Numbered from the stretch's first letter, positions 1-9,006 are shown. The stretch: 64,000 bases of DNA from Shouchella oshimensis (GCF_002019765.1 NZ_KV917380.1:610707-674706), one strand, 5' to 3'. The notes: generated by a model not told the origin, from the sequence alone. Translations and numbers: made by a program.

Positions 1-1
1 T

Positions 2-1159
2 TCAGCAAATCCAGATCGAGATGACTTTAAATTAACGATGGATCGAGTGGAACAATTTAATGAAGAACACGATGACATTCAATTAAAAATTGAAACCACA
101 CCGCATGCTGATTATCGGACGCGGTTAAATACACAAGCGGCAGGAGGGCAGCTGCCGGATATTTTTCAAGTGTGGCCAGGAGCGGAACTTCAACCTCTTG
201 TGGATGGCAATGCAGTAGGCTCCCTTAACGCTATTGTGGATAATTGGACTGACAATGGCTTGTTAAATGAAGACGCCCTTGCCGATTTTACGTTTGATGG
301 AGAGGTGTATGCCATTCCTTCTGTTCAGAATCCAACAAGCTTTGTCTTTTATAATGTCGATATGCTTGAAGAATTGGGCTATGATGAATTTCCGCAGACG
401 TATGATGCGTTTAAGAAACTGATTACGGATTTACGTGGAGACGATACGACTCCTATTGCTTTAGGCAATTCGGCTTCATGGGTGCTGCAATCGGTTTACA
501 TTTCAACGATTGCTGATCGGTTTACAGGCAATGATTTTATTCCACAAGTACTTGAAGGAGAGCGGTCGTTCACAGATTCAGATTTCGTTGATGCTCTTGG
601 GGTGATAGAAGAGCTTGTTGAAATAGAAGCCTTTAATGAAGATTTGAACACCATTGATGATAACCAGATGATTGAATACTTTTTACAAGAGCGCTCTGCC
701 ATGGTCATTGACGGGAACTGGGGTGCGATTAGCATCTTAACCAATAAACCGGATGACGTGAATGTTGGGATTGCCCCGTTTCCTTTAGGAGATTCAGGAA
801 CCATCTCCACTGTTTATGGAAATTCATGGTCGCTGAACGCAGACTTATCGGATGAAAAACGAGAAGCAGCTGAGGCATTTTTAAAATGGATGTTTGATGA
901 AGAATTTTATCAAGAGCTAATTGGCGTAGGTCGGGTTGTCGCTGCAGACGTCGATATGCCTGAAGATGCGGATCTGGATCCACTCTTTTTAGATATGCTT
1001 GCACTTTCTCAAGATGCTCCGCCAGCACCAGTATATGACGCTGTTCTTCCTCAGGCCATAAACAACGTCCTGCAAAATGAGCTACAAGCCATTACGATCG
1101 GACGGTCAACGCCAGAAGAAGCTGCACAGAATATCCAAAATACGGTAAACGCACAATGA
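2..1159 (+). CDS. Sugar ABC transporter substrate-binding protein (5'-truncated)
   Basis: Extracellular solute-binding protein of family 1 (MsmE/MalE type), which captures a sugar or oligosaccharide outside the membrane and delivers it to the permeases encoded downstream. The frame is open from base 2, so the signal peptide and lipobox lie upstream of the window and this is a partial gene. The visible start has the usual VEQFNEEHDDIQLKIE strand, and the C-terminus (PEEAAQNIQNTVNAQ) is typical of the family. A histidine kinase and response regulator gene sit between it and its permeases, as in YesM/YesN-linked oligosaccharide importers. The substrate cannot be told from sequence. Confidence 0.85.
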   Translation, partial: SANPDRDDFKLTMDRVEQFNEEHDDIQLKIETTPHADYRTRLNTQAAGGQLPDIFQVWPGAELQPLVDGNAVGSLNAIVDNWTDNGLLNEDALADFTFDGEVYAIPSVQNPTSFVFYNVDMLEELGYDEFPQTYDAFKKLITDLRGDDTTPIALGNSASWVLQSVYISTIADRFTGNDFIPQVLEGERSFTDSDFVDALGVIEELVEIEAFNEDLNTIDDNQMIEYFLQERSAMVIDGNWGAISILTNKPDDVNVGIAPFPLGDSGTISTVYGNSWSLNADLSDEKREAAEAFLKWMFDEEFYQELIGVGRVVAADVDMPEDADLDPLFLDMLALSQDAPPAPVYDAVLPQAINNVLQNELQAITIGRSTPEEAAQNIQNTVNAQ

Positions 1160-1175
1160 TGCTATAGTAAAAGAC

Positions 1176-1216
1176 AAAGAGCAGACCATTCTTCAGTAGA
1201 ATCGTACTGCTCTTTT
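1176..1216 (+). terminator. Stem-loop after the binding-protein gene
   Basis: AAAGAGCAG (1176-1184) pairs with CTGCTCTTT (1207-1215), then a short T run. It lies between the binding protein and kinase genes. It could be a partial terminator that keeps the binding protein more abundant than the downstream products. Confidence 0.55.
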
Positions 1217-1249
1217 CCAACTACTCATATAAAGGGATTGTCGCTTACG

Positions 1250-3088
1250 ATGAAAAATGGGGTGTCGTTTCGTCATTGGAGTTTACGCTGGAAGTCAATT
1301 TTGATTTTATTGTCACTGATTCTTATTCCTGCATTAACCATTAGTTTATTGGTTTACTATCAGTCCAACTCCATTTTAGAAAAGCAAGTCATTGAACGGA
1401 ATGAACAAAACTTGCGTCATATTGAATCAAGCTTACTCGGTGTCATGGAAGAAGTAGAGGAATTATCAAGCTACATTATTTACAGCCAAGAATTTCGGCA
1501 ATACTTTACTCTCCCTGTTGAGGGGGCTGGCAGTCATCCAGAAGAGATGCAGCGGCTCCGAGATCATATTCGAGGCTTCTTTACGTTTCATTTAAACAAT
1601 AAACCGTACTTTCACTCGGCGCAGATTGAAGGAATGAACGGTTCCCAACTTCACCTTGGAGAGAGGATAAGCGGGGATGAAACAAAGTGGGAAGAAGCGG
1701 CTAGAGGAGAGCTTGGAAGGGTAGTGTGGACAGACCCTTACGTACTCACACGAAGCGGCTGGGAGACAGGAGAGTATACGATCGTTTCACTTTTTCGGAT
1801 CATCAATAATTTGTACGATATTACTGAACCGATTGGGAATGTACGCATTCGTTTAGACGAACGGGAGTTATTTTCCCACATCACAAGTGGCTATTTGCAT
1901 CCAAATGATGACATGATTTTGATGCAAGAAGAAGGTCTCGTGCTCTCTCATCGCAATGCCGATCTTGTTGGGAATCGGTTCGCTAATCAAGACGTTGTTC
2001 AGAACGTGCAAGATGGAGCTACACTTTTTCAATATGAGGAAGATGGAGATGTGTATTATGCGGTTGTACGCTACGTAACAGGTACCGATTTATCCCTTAT
2101 TTCAACTGTAAAAGAAGAGTTTATTCTAAATGAATTTCAAGGTATGCGGCAAACGATGCACATGATCATGCTTGTGGCTGGTGGGATTGGTCTTGTAGCC
2201 ATTGTCGGATTTATGTTGACCATCATCAAACCCATTACAGAATTAACAAAAGAGACAAAGCGCCTTGAGGAAGGGGATTTTGCTGCACGCGTGAAAGTGC
2301 GTTCACGAGATGAGATTGGACAATTAGGTTCTCGCTTTAATAACGCTGTTAGTCAAATTCAGCGATTAATTGAGACGAAATATAAACTTGAAATTCAGAA
2401 TAAAGAGTCAGAATTAAAAGCATTACAAAGTCAAATGAACCCACACTTTTTATACAATACATTGGACATGATTCGTTGGACAGCAAGGCTGGAGAACGCA
2501 TTTGAGACTGGAAAAAGTATTGAGCATCTGTCCAAGTTATTTCGGATTAGCCTCAGTCAAGGGAAATTATGTATCCCTCTCAAAGACGAACTAGCATATG
2601 TCCAAAGCTATTTAGACCTGCAAAAACGGCGTTTGGGCAATCAGTTGACATTCTCAGTCTTTATGGAGGCAGGCATTGAACAAAGCCTGACGTTAAAGCT
2701 TATTTTGCAACCGCTAGTGGAGAATAGCCTTCGTCATGGTTTTACTGAACTAAAACAAACGAATACCATCACCATTCGAGCGTATCGTGAAGGAGCGTAT
2801 GTTGTCATTGACGTGCTAGATAATGGTGTTGGGTTTCATATGGACGTTGATACGTTTAATCATGTCGTACAAGGCCCGGATCGTAGGGAGAGAGGCTTTG
2901 CTTTACGAAATACACACCAACGTCTCATAAAAACCTTTGGATTTACCTGTGGACTAATGGCAATGGAAACGGATGAAGGGGCACATATTCGTATACGTAT
3001 GCCATTCATAGAAAGTGAAGCGGAGAAAAAACGATTCGTTCACGAGGAGGGCGTCAGTTATGAGCATACGGATGCTAATTGTAGATGA
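1250..3088 (+). CDS. YesM-like sensor histidine kinase
   Basis: Membrane sensor kinase of the LytS/YesM class, likely sensing the sugar or its loaded binding protein. Seen in the sequence: TM1 near residues 15-38, a large extracytoplasmic sensor region, TM2 near 305-325, a HAMP segment (KPITELTKETKRLEEGDF), a His_kinase domain with phospho-acceptor H399 in QMNPHFLYNTLD, and an ATPase domain with LVENSLRHG. The ATG at 1250 is preferred over TTG 1238, which lies only one base from the AAAGGGA ribosome site. The 3' end overlaps the response regulator gene by 29 bp, which suggests translational coupling. Confidence 0.88.
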   Translation: MKNGVSFRHWSLRWKSILILLSLILIPALTISLLVYYQSNSILEKQVIERNEQNLRHIESSLLGVMEEVEELSSYIIYSQEFRQYFTLPVEGAGSHPEEMQRLRDHIRGFFTFHLNNKPYFHSAQIEGMNGSQLHLGERISGDETKWEEAARGELGRVVWTDPYVLTRSGWETGEYTIVSLFRIINNLYDITEPIGNVRIRLDERELFSHITSGYLHPNDDMILMQEEGLVLSHRNADLVGNRFANQDVVQNVQDGATLFQYEEDGDVYYAVVRYVTGTDLSLISTVKEEFILNEFQGMRQTMHMIMLVAGGIGLVAIVGFMLTIIKPITELTKETKRLEEGDFAARVKVRSRDEIGQLGSRFNNAVSQIQRLIETKYKLEIQNKESELKALQSQMNPHFLYNTLDMIRWTARLENAFETGKSIEHLSKLFRISLSQGKLCIPLKDELAYVQSYLDLQKRRLGNQLTFSVFMEAGIEQSLTLKLILQPLVENSLRHGFTELKQTNTITIRAYREGAYVVIDVLDNGVGFHMDVDTFNHVVQGPDRRERGFALRNTHQRLIKTFGFTCGLMAMETDEGAHIRIRMPFIESEAEKKRFVHEEGVSYEHTDANCR

Positions 3089-4637
3089 TGAACCAGTGAT
3101 ATGCCAAGGACTTGTTCAAACGATTCCTTGGGAAAGCCTTGGCGTGCAGGAGGTAGACATGGCGTTTAACGGCAAGCAAGCCCTAGAAAAACTAGCAGAC
3201 CAATCATTCGACTTGATTCTGACGGATATTTCCATGCCTGAAATGGATGGGCTTGCAATGGCAGAGCACATTGTTCATGAAAAGCCAGATACAAAAATGA
3301 TCATTATTAGTGGTTTTGATCATTTCGATTATGCACGGCAAGCACTTCGGCTAGGAATAGAAGACTATTTACTTAAACCGGTGGATGTAGACGAACTAAT
3401 GGCGCTCGTCAAACGAGTAAGGAACAAGATTGTGGCACACAAAGAGCGGAAAAATAGTCTCCTTCAAGATTGGATGGCGGAACAGCTTCGTCATAGGCTT
3501 TTTCACTCCCCTCTATCTGAACGGATAAAAGAAAAACACGCACCATGGACTGGTCGTTACCGGCTACTGATTAGCGAGGTATCTGGTTACGCTTATCTAC
3601 AGAACACCTTACCGAGCGAAGCTTTTGAAGGTGTACAGGAGGATGTACGACATGTTGTAGAAAAAACATGTAGAGCCTATGGTATGAAACATGTTTCTCT
3701 TTTTGGTCACGAGAATGAGCTGTTAACCCTTGTGTATAATGAGCATTCCGATATGCTCGATGACAGCAAGCTTCGTGAGATATGGGGAGACATTATGGAA
3801 CAGAGTCCCTACCCCATTCAAACGGTAAGCTCGTCAGTCGGTCAGTCTTTATCCGAATGCTACGATCATTACCAGAAAGGGCTTATCCTCCTTGATGATG
3901 TGCGTGGTAAAGAGAGTGGTCTCTTTATAGAAAGCCAACAGTGTTTTAAAGAAACTGTCGATTGGAAGGGTCTCAATCACCGTTTATTGGAAGATCTCCT
4001 CAAAGGGGATGAAAGCAAACTTGAAGCGTGTATACATCAGGTAGTGGCAGAGCTATTGGAAAAAGAGAAGACCTTTAGCCAAATGGTAGAGAGGTGTCGC
4101 TCTCTTGAAGTAGCGCTAAAACAAAAACTTCAAGAACGATTTCCTGCCAAATCCTTTGATCGAGTGGCGCTACGGTTACAAGAGGAACTGGAGTTACGTA
4201 AATGGAACACTTCTAATGTCATTGAGCAGCTTTTCCTTTGCGATCTTATCCATTTACTTGGGGAATTAAAAGAAGATGGACAGAACAACTGGATGATCGA
4301 AAAAATGAAACGGTATATTCATAAGCATTATCAGCACGATTTGCGAGCAGCAGAAGTGGCGGAGCGCCATTTTATTACACCTAATTATTTCAGTATGCTG
4401 TTTAAAAAGGAGACGGGGCAAAGTTTTTCAGAGTATGTTAATGGTCTCCGTATTCAAAAATCAGTAGAGCTGTTGCTGAACACGTCCAATAAAGTGTTTG
4501 AAATTGCCGAATATGTTGGTTATAAAGAATACAAATATTTTGTGCAAGTTTTTAAAAAGCAGGTTGGTTTCACGCCAACTCAGTATAGGCGTATGAATGC
4601 AGCGCAAGAAAGTAGAGAAAAACAGATAGAATCGTAA
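3060..4637 (+). CDS. YesN-like AraC-family response regulator
   Basis: Cytoplasmic response regulator partnered with the preceding kinase; probably activates the sugar importer genes around it. The N-terminal receiver has the acidic pocket (LIVDDEP), phospho-acceptor D56 in ILTDISMPEMDG and the conserved Lys in YLLKPVD. A variable central region of about 260 residues follows, then an AraC-type double helix-turn-helix at the C-terminus (HFITPNYFSMLFKKETG ... KYFVQVFKKQVGFTPTQYR). The ATG at 3060 follows a strong GAGGAGGG site and opens directly on the receiver. Length (about 525 residues) fits the family. Confidence 0.88.
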   Translation: MSIRMLIVDDEPVICQGLVQTIPWESLGVQEVDMAFNGKQALEKLADQSFDLILTDISMPEMDGLAMAEHIVHEKPDTKMIIISGFDHFDYARQALRLGIEDYLLKPVDVDELMALVKRVRNKIVAHKERKNSLLQDWMAEQLRHRLFHSPLSERIKEKHAPWTGRYRLLISEVSGYAYLQNTLPSEAFEGVQEDVRHVVEKTCRAYGMKHVSLFGHENELLTLVYNEHSDMLDDSKLREIWGDIMEQSPYPIQTVSSSVGQSLSECYDHYQKGLILLDDVRGKESGLFIESQQCFKETVDWKGLNHRLLEDLLKGDESKLEACIHQVVAELLEKEKTFSQMVERCRSLEVALKQKLQERFPAKSFDRVALRLQEELELRKWNTSNVIEQLFLCDLIHLLGELKEDGQNNWMIEKMKRYIHKHYQHDLRAAEVAERHFITPNYFSMLFKKETGQSFSEYVNGLRIQKSVELLLNTSNKVFEIAEYVGYKEYKYFVQVFKKQVGFTPTQYRRMNAAQESREKQIES

Positions 4638-4680
4638 CTTTTCGGATTTTTATAAAAGAAGGGTCTCGTTACAATGAGTT

Positions 4681-4696
4681 TAGAAAACGCTTCCAA
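4681..4696 (+). promoter_or_regulatory. Candidate cre (CcpA) site
   Basis: TAGAAAACGCTTCCAA matches 14 of 16 positions of the Bacillus cre consensus WTGNAARCGNWWWCAW. It lies about 30 bp upstream of the permease genes, where CcpA could repress the importer in rich sugar. The assignment is by pattern only. Confidence 0.5.
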
Positions 4697-4724
4697 CATG
4701 AGGCGATGAAAGGACGTGATCCAG

Positions 4725-5609
4725 GTGCATTTATTAAAAAGCCGGTGGAAGATTGCACTTGGCGTAATTCCAGCGTTGCTCGTTTACTGTATCTTCAGCA
4801 TCATTCCCATCTTTATCTCGTTTTACTATTCCTTTATGTCATGGAACGGGTTCTCGCCAATGGAATATGTGGGTCTTGCTAACTTTCGTGCCATTCTTAA
4901 TGATTCTGTGTTTTGGCTATCCGTTCGGAACAATTTAATTGTTGTGGCAGCCTCTGTCTTCGGACAAATCCCGATTGCCCTCGTGCTCGCTTTGCTATTG
5001 AATCGAAAAATCAAAGGAGCCAAGTTTTTCCGAACAATTGCTTTCCTTCCTGTGGTCATCTCGACGGTTGTCATTTCACTAACATGGCGTATGATTTACA
5101 ACGTGGAGCAAGGCTTATTGAACCATCTCCTAAACAATCTCGGCTTAAGTGCCCTTGCGCAAAACTGGCTTGGGAACCCCGATTATGCGATGTATGCAAT
5201 CGCAGCCGTTATTATTTGGCAGTTTGTAGGGCTTTATTTCATCATTTTCCTATCAGCTTTACAAACGGTACCAAAAGACATTTTGGAAGCGGCAGAACTA
5301 GATGGCGCCACTGAATGGCAAAAAACCCGTTATGTCACGTTACCATCCATTTGGGGTGTCATTATCATCGCCGTGATTCTTTGCATTAGCGGGAGCTTGA
5401 AGACCTTCGACTTGATCTATGTAATGACAGGTGGTGGGCCAGCGAATGCCACGGAAGTAATGGCTACCTATATGTATACAGAAACATTCCAAGGGCTGCG
5501 CTACGGCTATGGCAGTGCGATTTCAGTTTTAATTTTCGTCTTTAGTATCGCCATTATCGTATGTGCGAATATGCTTCTAAAAAAACGTACTGGCACGAAA
5601 CGGGCATAA
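4725..5609 (+). CDS. Sugar ABC transporter permease, MalF/UgpA type
   Basis: First integral membrane subunit of the carbohydrate importer. About six hydrophobic segments are visible, starting near residue 10 (IALGVIPALLVYCIFSIIP). The EAA loop that docks the ATPase is present as ILEAAELDGATEWQKTRYVTLPS. GTG 4725 lies 10 bases after AAAGGA; GTG 4716 is in frame but almost touches that site. The partner permease follows after 13 bp. No ATPase gene is present, so a shared MsmX-type ATPase encoded elsewhere probably energises it (inference from Bacillus systems). Confidence 0.87.
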   Translation: MHLLKSRWKIALGVIPALLVYCIFSIIPIFISFYYSFMSWNGFSPMEYVGLANFRAILNDSVFWLSVRNNLIVVAASVFGQIPIALVLALLLNRKIKGAKFFRTIAFLPVVISTVVISLTWRMIYNVEQGLLNHLLNNLGLSALAQNWLGNPDYAMYAIAAVIIWQFVGLYFIIFLSALQTVPKDILEAAELDGATEWQKTRYVTLPSIWGVIIIAVILCISGSLKTFDLIYVMTGGGPANATEVMATYMYTETFQGLRYGYGSAISVLIFVFSIAIIVCANMLLKKRTGTKRA

Positions 5610-5622
5610 GGAGGTTTACAGA

Positions 5623-6513
5623 ATGCAAGTAGATCAACAACCATTATCACCAGTCCCGAGAAAAGAAATAAATGAAAAAACAGCTTGGTTTAAGAAACGG
5701 GCATCGCGGTTGCTTATTTATCTGATCTTAATTACATTTGCGGTTATTAATGCCTACCCCATTGTTTGGATGATCCTTAATTCATTTAAATCAGGTCAGG
5801 AATTCGCTTTAAATCCATTTGGTTTACCGACAGAGTGGGTATGGACGAATTATGTCGATGCTTGGTTTACAGCGAATATTAATACGTACTTTTTTAATAG
5901 TGTGTTTGTTGGCGGTGTCGCCGTTATCTTAACGGTCCTATTTGGTGCACTTGCTTCCTATTTCTTAGCAAGATTTCAATTTAGAGGCCAAAAGGTGCTT
6001 TATTCATTTTTTATCCTAGGCTTGCTTGTACCGATTCATGCAACGCTTGTTCCGATGTTTATTTTGATGCAAAACATTGGATTACTGGATACTCGATTGG
6101 CGCTCATTTTCCCGTATATTGCTTTCAATTTATCAATTACGATCTTCTTATTAACAAGCTTTATGAAGTCGTTTCCTCATGAAATTGAAGAGTCAGCCGT
6201 TATGGATGGCGCTGGCGTTTTTAAGATTTTCTGGTCAATTATTTTGCCAATGACACGCCCTGTTCTTGCGACCGTCATTATTATTAACTTCATTAATAAC
6301 TGGAATGAGTTTAGCTTTGCTCTCGTTCTTATCAATGACGACCTCTTGCGGACATTACCACTTGGTCTTGCTAATTTTGCAGGACAGCACTCTACAAACT
6401 ATACAGCTCAAATGGCAGCATTAACCATTGTACTCGTGCCGACTATTCTTTTCTATTTATTTATGGAAAAGCAAATTGTTGAGGGCATGACTCAAGGAGC
6501 GGTAAAAGGATAA
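5623..6513 (+). CDS. Sugar ABC transporter permease, MalG/UgpE type
   Basis: Second permease of the same importer. It opens with about 30 cytoplasmic residues, followed by six predicted transmembrane segments. The EAA loop is IEESAVMDGAGVFKIFWS followed by ILPMTRPVL. The C-terminus (EKQIVEGMTQGAVKG) is the usual MalG-type ending. A strong AAGGAGG ribosome site precedes the ATG, and the gene shares an operon with the preceding permease. Transcription probably ends at the stem-loop at 6641. Confidence 0.87.
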   Translation: MQVDQQPLSPVPRKEINEKTAWFKKRASRLLIYLILITFAVINAYPIVWMILNSFKSGQEFALNPFGLPTEWVWTNYVDAWFTANINTYFFNSVFVGGVAVILTVLFGALASYFLARFQFRGQKVLYSFFILGLLVPIHATLVPMFILMQNIGLLDTRLALIFPYIAFNLSITIFLLTSFMKSFPHEIEESAVMDGAGVFKIFWSIILPMTRPVLATVIIINFINNWNEFSFALVLINDDLLRTLPLGLANFAGQHSTNYTAQMAALTIVLVPTILFYLFMEKQIVEGMTQGAVKG

Positions 6514-6640
6514 ACGGTGTTTCAACGAGGGTACATTCTGATTAAAGGGACCCTTATCATAGACGTGGACGTAAATGGTTTGTCTATAGTGCAGAATCAT
6601 GAAACGTGTTGTACCCTTCAAGAGTGTAAATCACGATTAA

Positions 6641-6678
6641 AACGCGGAAGAATGAACATCACTCTTCCGCGTTTTTTT
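6641..6678. terminator. Bidirectional rho-independent terminator
   Basis: AACGCGGAAGA (6641-6651) pairs perfectly with TCTTCCGCGTT (6663-6673), followed by a T run on the plus strand and with A residues on the other side. It separates the importer from the convergent reductase gene and could serve both. Confidence 0.8.
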
Positions 6679-7393
6679 AATGTGTTACTTCTTCTGAAAG
6701 GAAATTCGGTCGTTGCTGCTCGTGTTTATCAAGCATGATTTGCTCTGAATGGACACCTTGCTTATGTAACAATGAGATGTTTTCTACAAGGAAGTCATCG
6801 CTACCGACAATATAGAAGAGCCCGTTTTTATCTTGAGCGAGATGTTTCACCTCTTCGTAATAAGCGGCTCGGTTATCGACAAATTGAGTTGTAAGCTTCT
6901 GATTTGGGTTACTTTCAAAGATGTTTGTGAATAAGAAAGCCCTTGATGAATCAACGTTTAAGGAATGAATCTGGTTGACGTTGTCGTTACGCTGGAGATA
7001 ATCAAGTACAAGTGGACGGAATGTAGCTAGACCAACTCCTGCTGATAATAAGTAAATGTTTTTGTTTTCCCGCTTTAGCGGTACATTGGAGTGGGTTTTG
7101 AAAAGAGCCACCTCATGCCCCACTTCGAGATTTCGTAAAATCGATTTAAATTCCGAGCATTGTTCTTTAATGCGAGTGGTAATACCAATGGATCCCTCAT
7201 GGGGCAAAGTGGATATAGACATATGTCGAATTAAGCTACGGTTTGGCTTCTCATCGGCATTAAATCCCTCTAGCGCAAAGTGTGTGTGTGAGCCTTCTTC
7301 CCATGTAAACCCTTCAGGACAGTCAAGCATATAGGTTTTTACTTCTGCTGATTCTTCAATAATTTGATTAATCTTCGTCCAATAGATCTGCAT
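6677..7393 (-). CDS. FNR-type flavin/NAD(P) reductase, Fur-controlled
   Basis: Resembles ferredoxin-NADP reductase family proteins. The N-terminal FAD-binding barrel has RHMSISTLPHEGSIGITTR, equivalent to the RxYS flavin motif, and the C-terminal nucleotide domain has LLSAGVGLATFRPLV, equivalent to the GGxGITP loop, and YIVGSDDF. At 238 residues it is a stand-alone two-domain reductase with no [2Fe-2S] cysteine cluster. An exact Fur box overlaps its promoter, so iron-starvation expression is likely and a role in ferric-siderophore or haem-iron reduction is reasonable. Reductant and substrate are unknown. Confidence 0.72.
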   Translation of the reverse strand: MQIYWTKINQIIEESAEVKTYMLDCPEGFTWEEGSHTHFALEGFNADEKPNRSLIRHMSISTLPHEGSIGITTRIKEQCSEFKSILRNLEVGHEVALFKTHSNVPLKRENKNIYLLSAGVGLATFRPLVLDYLQRNDNVNQIHSLNVDSSRAFLFTNIFESNPNQKLTTQFVDNRAAYYEEVKHLAQDKNGLFYIVGSDDFLVENISLLHKQGVHSEQIMLDKHEQQRPNFLSEEVTH

Positions 7394-7432
7394 ATGATCG
7401 TCTCCTTTTCAGTGAGTTTCCTATTAGCAATA

Positions 7433-7461
7433 AGTATACTACGAATGATAATCATTATCAA
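7433..7461 (-). promoter_or_regulatory. SigA-type promoter overlapped by a Fur box
   Basis: On the minus strand, TTGATA (7456-7461), a 17-base spacer and TATACT (7433-7438) form a good promoter for the reductase gene. TGATAATCATTATCA at 7446-7460 matches the 7-1-7 Bacillus Fur box TGATAATNATTATCA at every defined position and covers the -35 and spacer. Fur-iron would block RNA polymerase there. Confidence 0.8.
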
Positions 7462-7602
7462 TTACTGATTTGAATCATAGATGCTAGATACTCTTTGTTA
7501 TTTTTTCGTTTTTATCCAACATATTTTATTTTTCTTCGCTAGATATGGTGGTGAAGAGAGAAGATAATAGGATCAAGCACGTTGAACTTAGGAGGAAAGC
7601 AT

Positions 7603-7737
7603 ATGGGTTACATCCACTCTGAGAAGAAATGGACAAAAGCGTGGAGACCGTTATCCATTATCGGATTTAAATATTTTTATGATGAAGATGGTGGTCTTTA
7701 TCGTAAGGCTGGAAATAAATTAAAGCGCGTCAAATAA
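7603..7737 (+). CDS. Small basic hypothetical protein (44 aa)
   Basis: A 44-residue protein beginning MGYIHSEKKWTKAWRP and rich in Lys, Arg and aromatic residues, with no signal peptide or membrane segment. An excellent GGAGGAAAGC ribosome site precedes the ATG, and a perfect 12-bp terminator follows within 10 bp of the stop, so it looks like a genuine single-gene unit. I do not recognise the family. It could be a small nucleic-acid-binding or regulatory protein, but nothing in the sequence proves that. Confidence 0.65.
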   Translation: MGYIHSEKKWTKAWRPLSIIGFKYFYDEDGGLYRKAGNKLKRVK

Positions 7738-7745
7738 TAAAGGAA

Positions 7746-7786
7746 GCTCTGTCAGATGTTGATTATCTGACAGAGCATTTTTGTTT
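7746..7786 (+). terminator. Rho-independent terminator
   Basis: GCTCTGTCAGAT (7746-7757) pairs perfectly with ATCTGACAGAGC (7765-7776), 7-base loop, then a T-rich tail. It ends the 44-residue gene. Confidence 0.85.
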
Positions 7787-7861
7787 AGAAGAAAAGATTT
7801 TAAATGAAGTCGAGTGAATTATGCGATAAAAATCTAATTCGATGTTTTAAATCTACATTTT

Positions 7862-7891
7862 TCGACAAAGCCAATATGCTATCTTTATACA
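7862..7891 (+). promoter_or_regulatory. Possible SigA promoter of the helveticin-like gene
   Basis: TCGACA (7862-7867), an 18-base spacer and TATACA (7886-7891) lie about 30 bp upstream of the start codon. Both boxes are imperfect. Confidence 0.35.
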
Positions 7892-7918
7892 GGAAAACTG
7901 AATAAGGAGACTAGTTAA

Positions 7919-8935
7919 ATGAGTACAAGTTTAATAAGAGGATTTAGTATAGTCACATTGGCATTATTGTTTTTCTTCTTAGGCGAAATAGTAGTTCAGG
8001 CGAACCCTATTTCTGAATCAAGAACAATTGATCGAGCATTTCAATATGAGGGCTTAAAGAGTAAGAGAGCAATTCAAACATTTGATTATGGAAATAAGAA
8101 TGAAGTATTTGTGACGCAAAGAGTTGATGCCACAACGATCTTATCACGCTGTGAAGTGAGTGGCGCAACGTGCAACGTTAAAGATTATGTGGAGTTGCAA
8201 AATTTTGGTCACGGTGAGTCATTAGAAGTTGTAAAAGAAAACGGAAAAACATTTATTTGGATTGGAAATACGGCTAATAGTGAGATAAGTCAGAAGTGGT
8301 CTACAGATGTCTCATTAATTGAATATAAAGTGAATCCTTCTAAAGCAACAGGTGCAGAAGTAATAAATGTTAAGACAATAAAAGGTCTAGAAAAGGTAGC
8401 ACCTAATGTAAAAGGAAAAGCTTACCGGACGGCGGTAGCAATTGCAGATGACAGCAACCGTATGGCTTTTCGGGTACAGATTGGGCCAGCAGCGAAAGAT
8501 ACCTACTATGCCATTTATAAAACGAGTGAAGTGACTAAAGCACTGAGGAATTCACCTAAAAACACATTGAACATTCAGGATATTAGCCACTTACAATTGA
8601 CACATTTTACGGGAGTTCCTCGTCCAAATAATTCGTTTCAAGGTTTTGACATTACGGGTGTAGGTACTGATAATAAATTTCTTTATTTATTTGGTGGCGC
8701 TGCAGGGGAGACGCCGACTATTTTTAAGTATTCTTACACAAATGGAGGGAACGTTAAACACCTAAAAACCATTAAGATAAAAGGAAGCTATGTAGGTACC
8801 TTAGAAGCAGAAGGAATAAAAGTTGAACGTGATCCAAACAATGCGAATAAAGAGACGATCTTTATCGGACTTAAACCGGGTTTAGATGAAGCAGGTAACC
8901 AGAAGCCTTTTCGTCTATATAAATTTCTTGAATAA
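7919..8935 (+). CDS. Secreted helveticin-J-like protein
   Basis: A 338-residue exported protein. Residues 1-29 are a clear signal peptide (FSIVTLALLFFFLGEIVVQA, then NP). The mature part is made of beta-strand blocks with GHGESLEVV, a tryptophan-containing strand (KTFIWIG) and FQGFDITGVGTDNKFLYLFGG, spaced like the repeated blades of helveticin J family class III bacteriocins (about 330 residues). It contains a Cys pair (RCEVSGATC). No immunity gene or dedicated transporter is adjacent, and it stands alone between terminators. Family assignment is from remembered similarity and is moderate; a generic secreted beta-propeller is the alternative. Confidence 0.5.
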   Translation: MSTSLIRGFSIVTLALLFFFLGEIVVQANPISESRTIDRAFQYEGLKSKRAIQTFDYGNKNEVFVTQRVDATTILSRCEVSGATCNVKDYVELQNFGHGESLEVVKENGKTFIWIGNTANSEISQKWSTDVSLIEYKVNPSKATGAEVINVKTIKGLEKVAPNVKGKAYRTAVAIADDSNRMAFRVQIGPAAKDTYYAIYKTSEVTKALRNSPKNTLNIQDISHLQLTHFTGVPRPNNSFQGFDITGVGTDNKFLYLFGGAAGETPTIFKYSYTNGGNVKHLKTIKIKGSYVGTLEAEGIKVERDPNNANKETIFIGLKPGLDEAGNQKPFRLYKFLE

Positions 8936-8964
8936 AAAAGTAAAGCTATAATTTTTAGGACAAA

Positions 8965-9006
8965 AGCCTTTTGGTTGCTTAAACAGCCAAAGGGCTAATT
9001 TTTTGA
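8965..9006 (+). terminator. Rho-independent terminator
   Basis: AGCCTTTTGG (8965-8974) pairs with CCAAAGGGCT (8987-8996) with one wobble, followed by a T run. Ends the helveticin-like gene. Confidence 0.75.

Noticed and set aside
6517-6738. 73-codon frame after the MalG-type permease
   Set aside because: It runs through the strong bidirectional terminator and into the antisense reductase gene, has no ribosome site and no recognisable composition.
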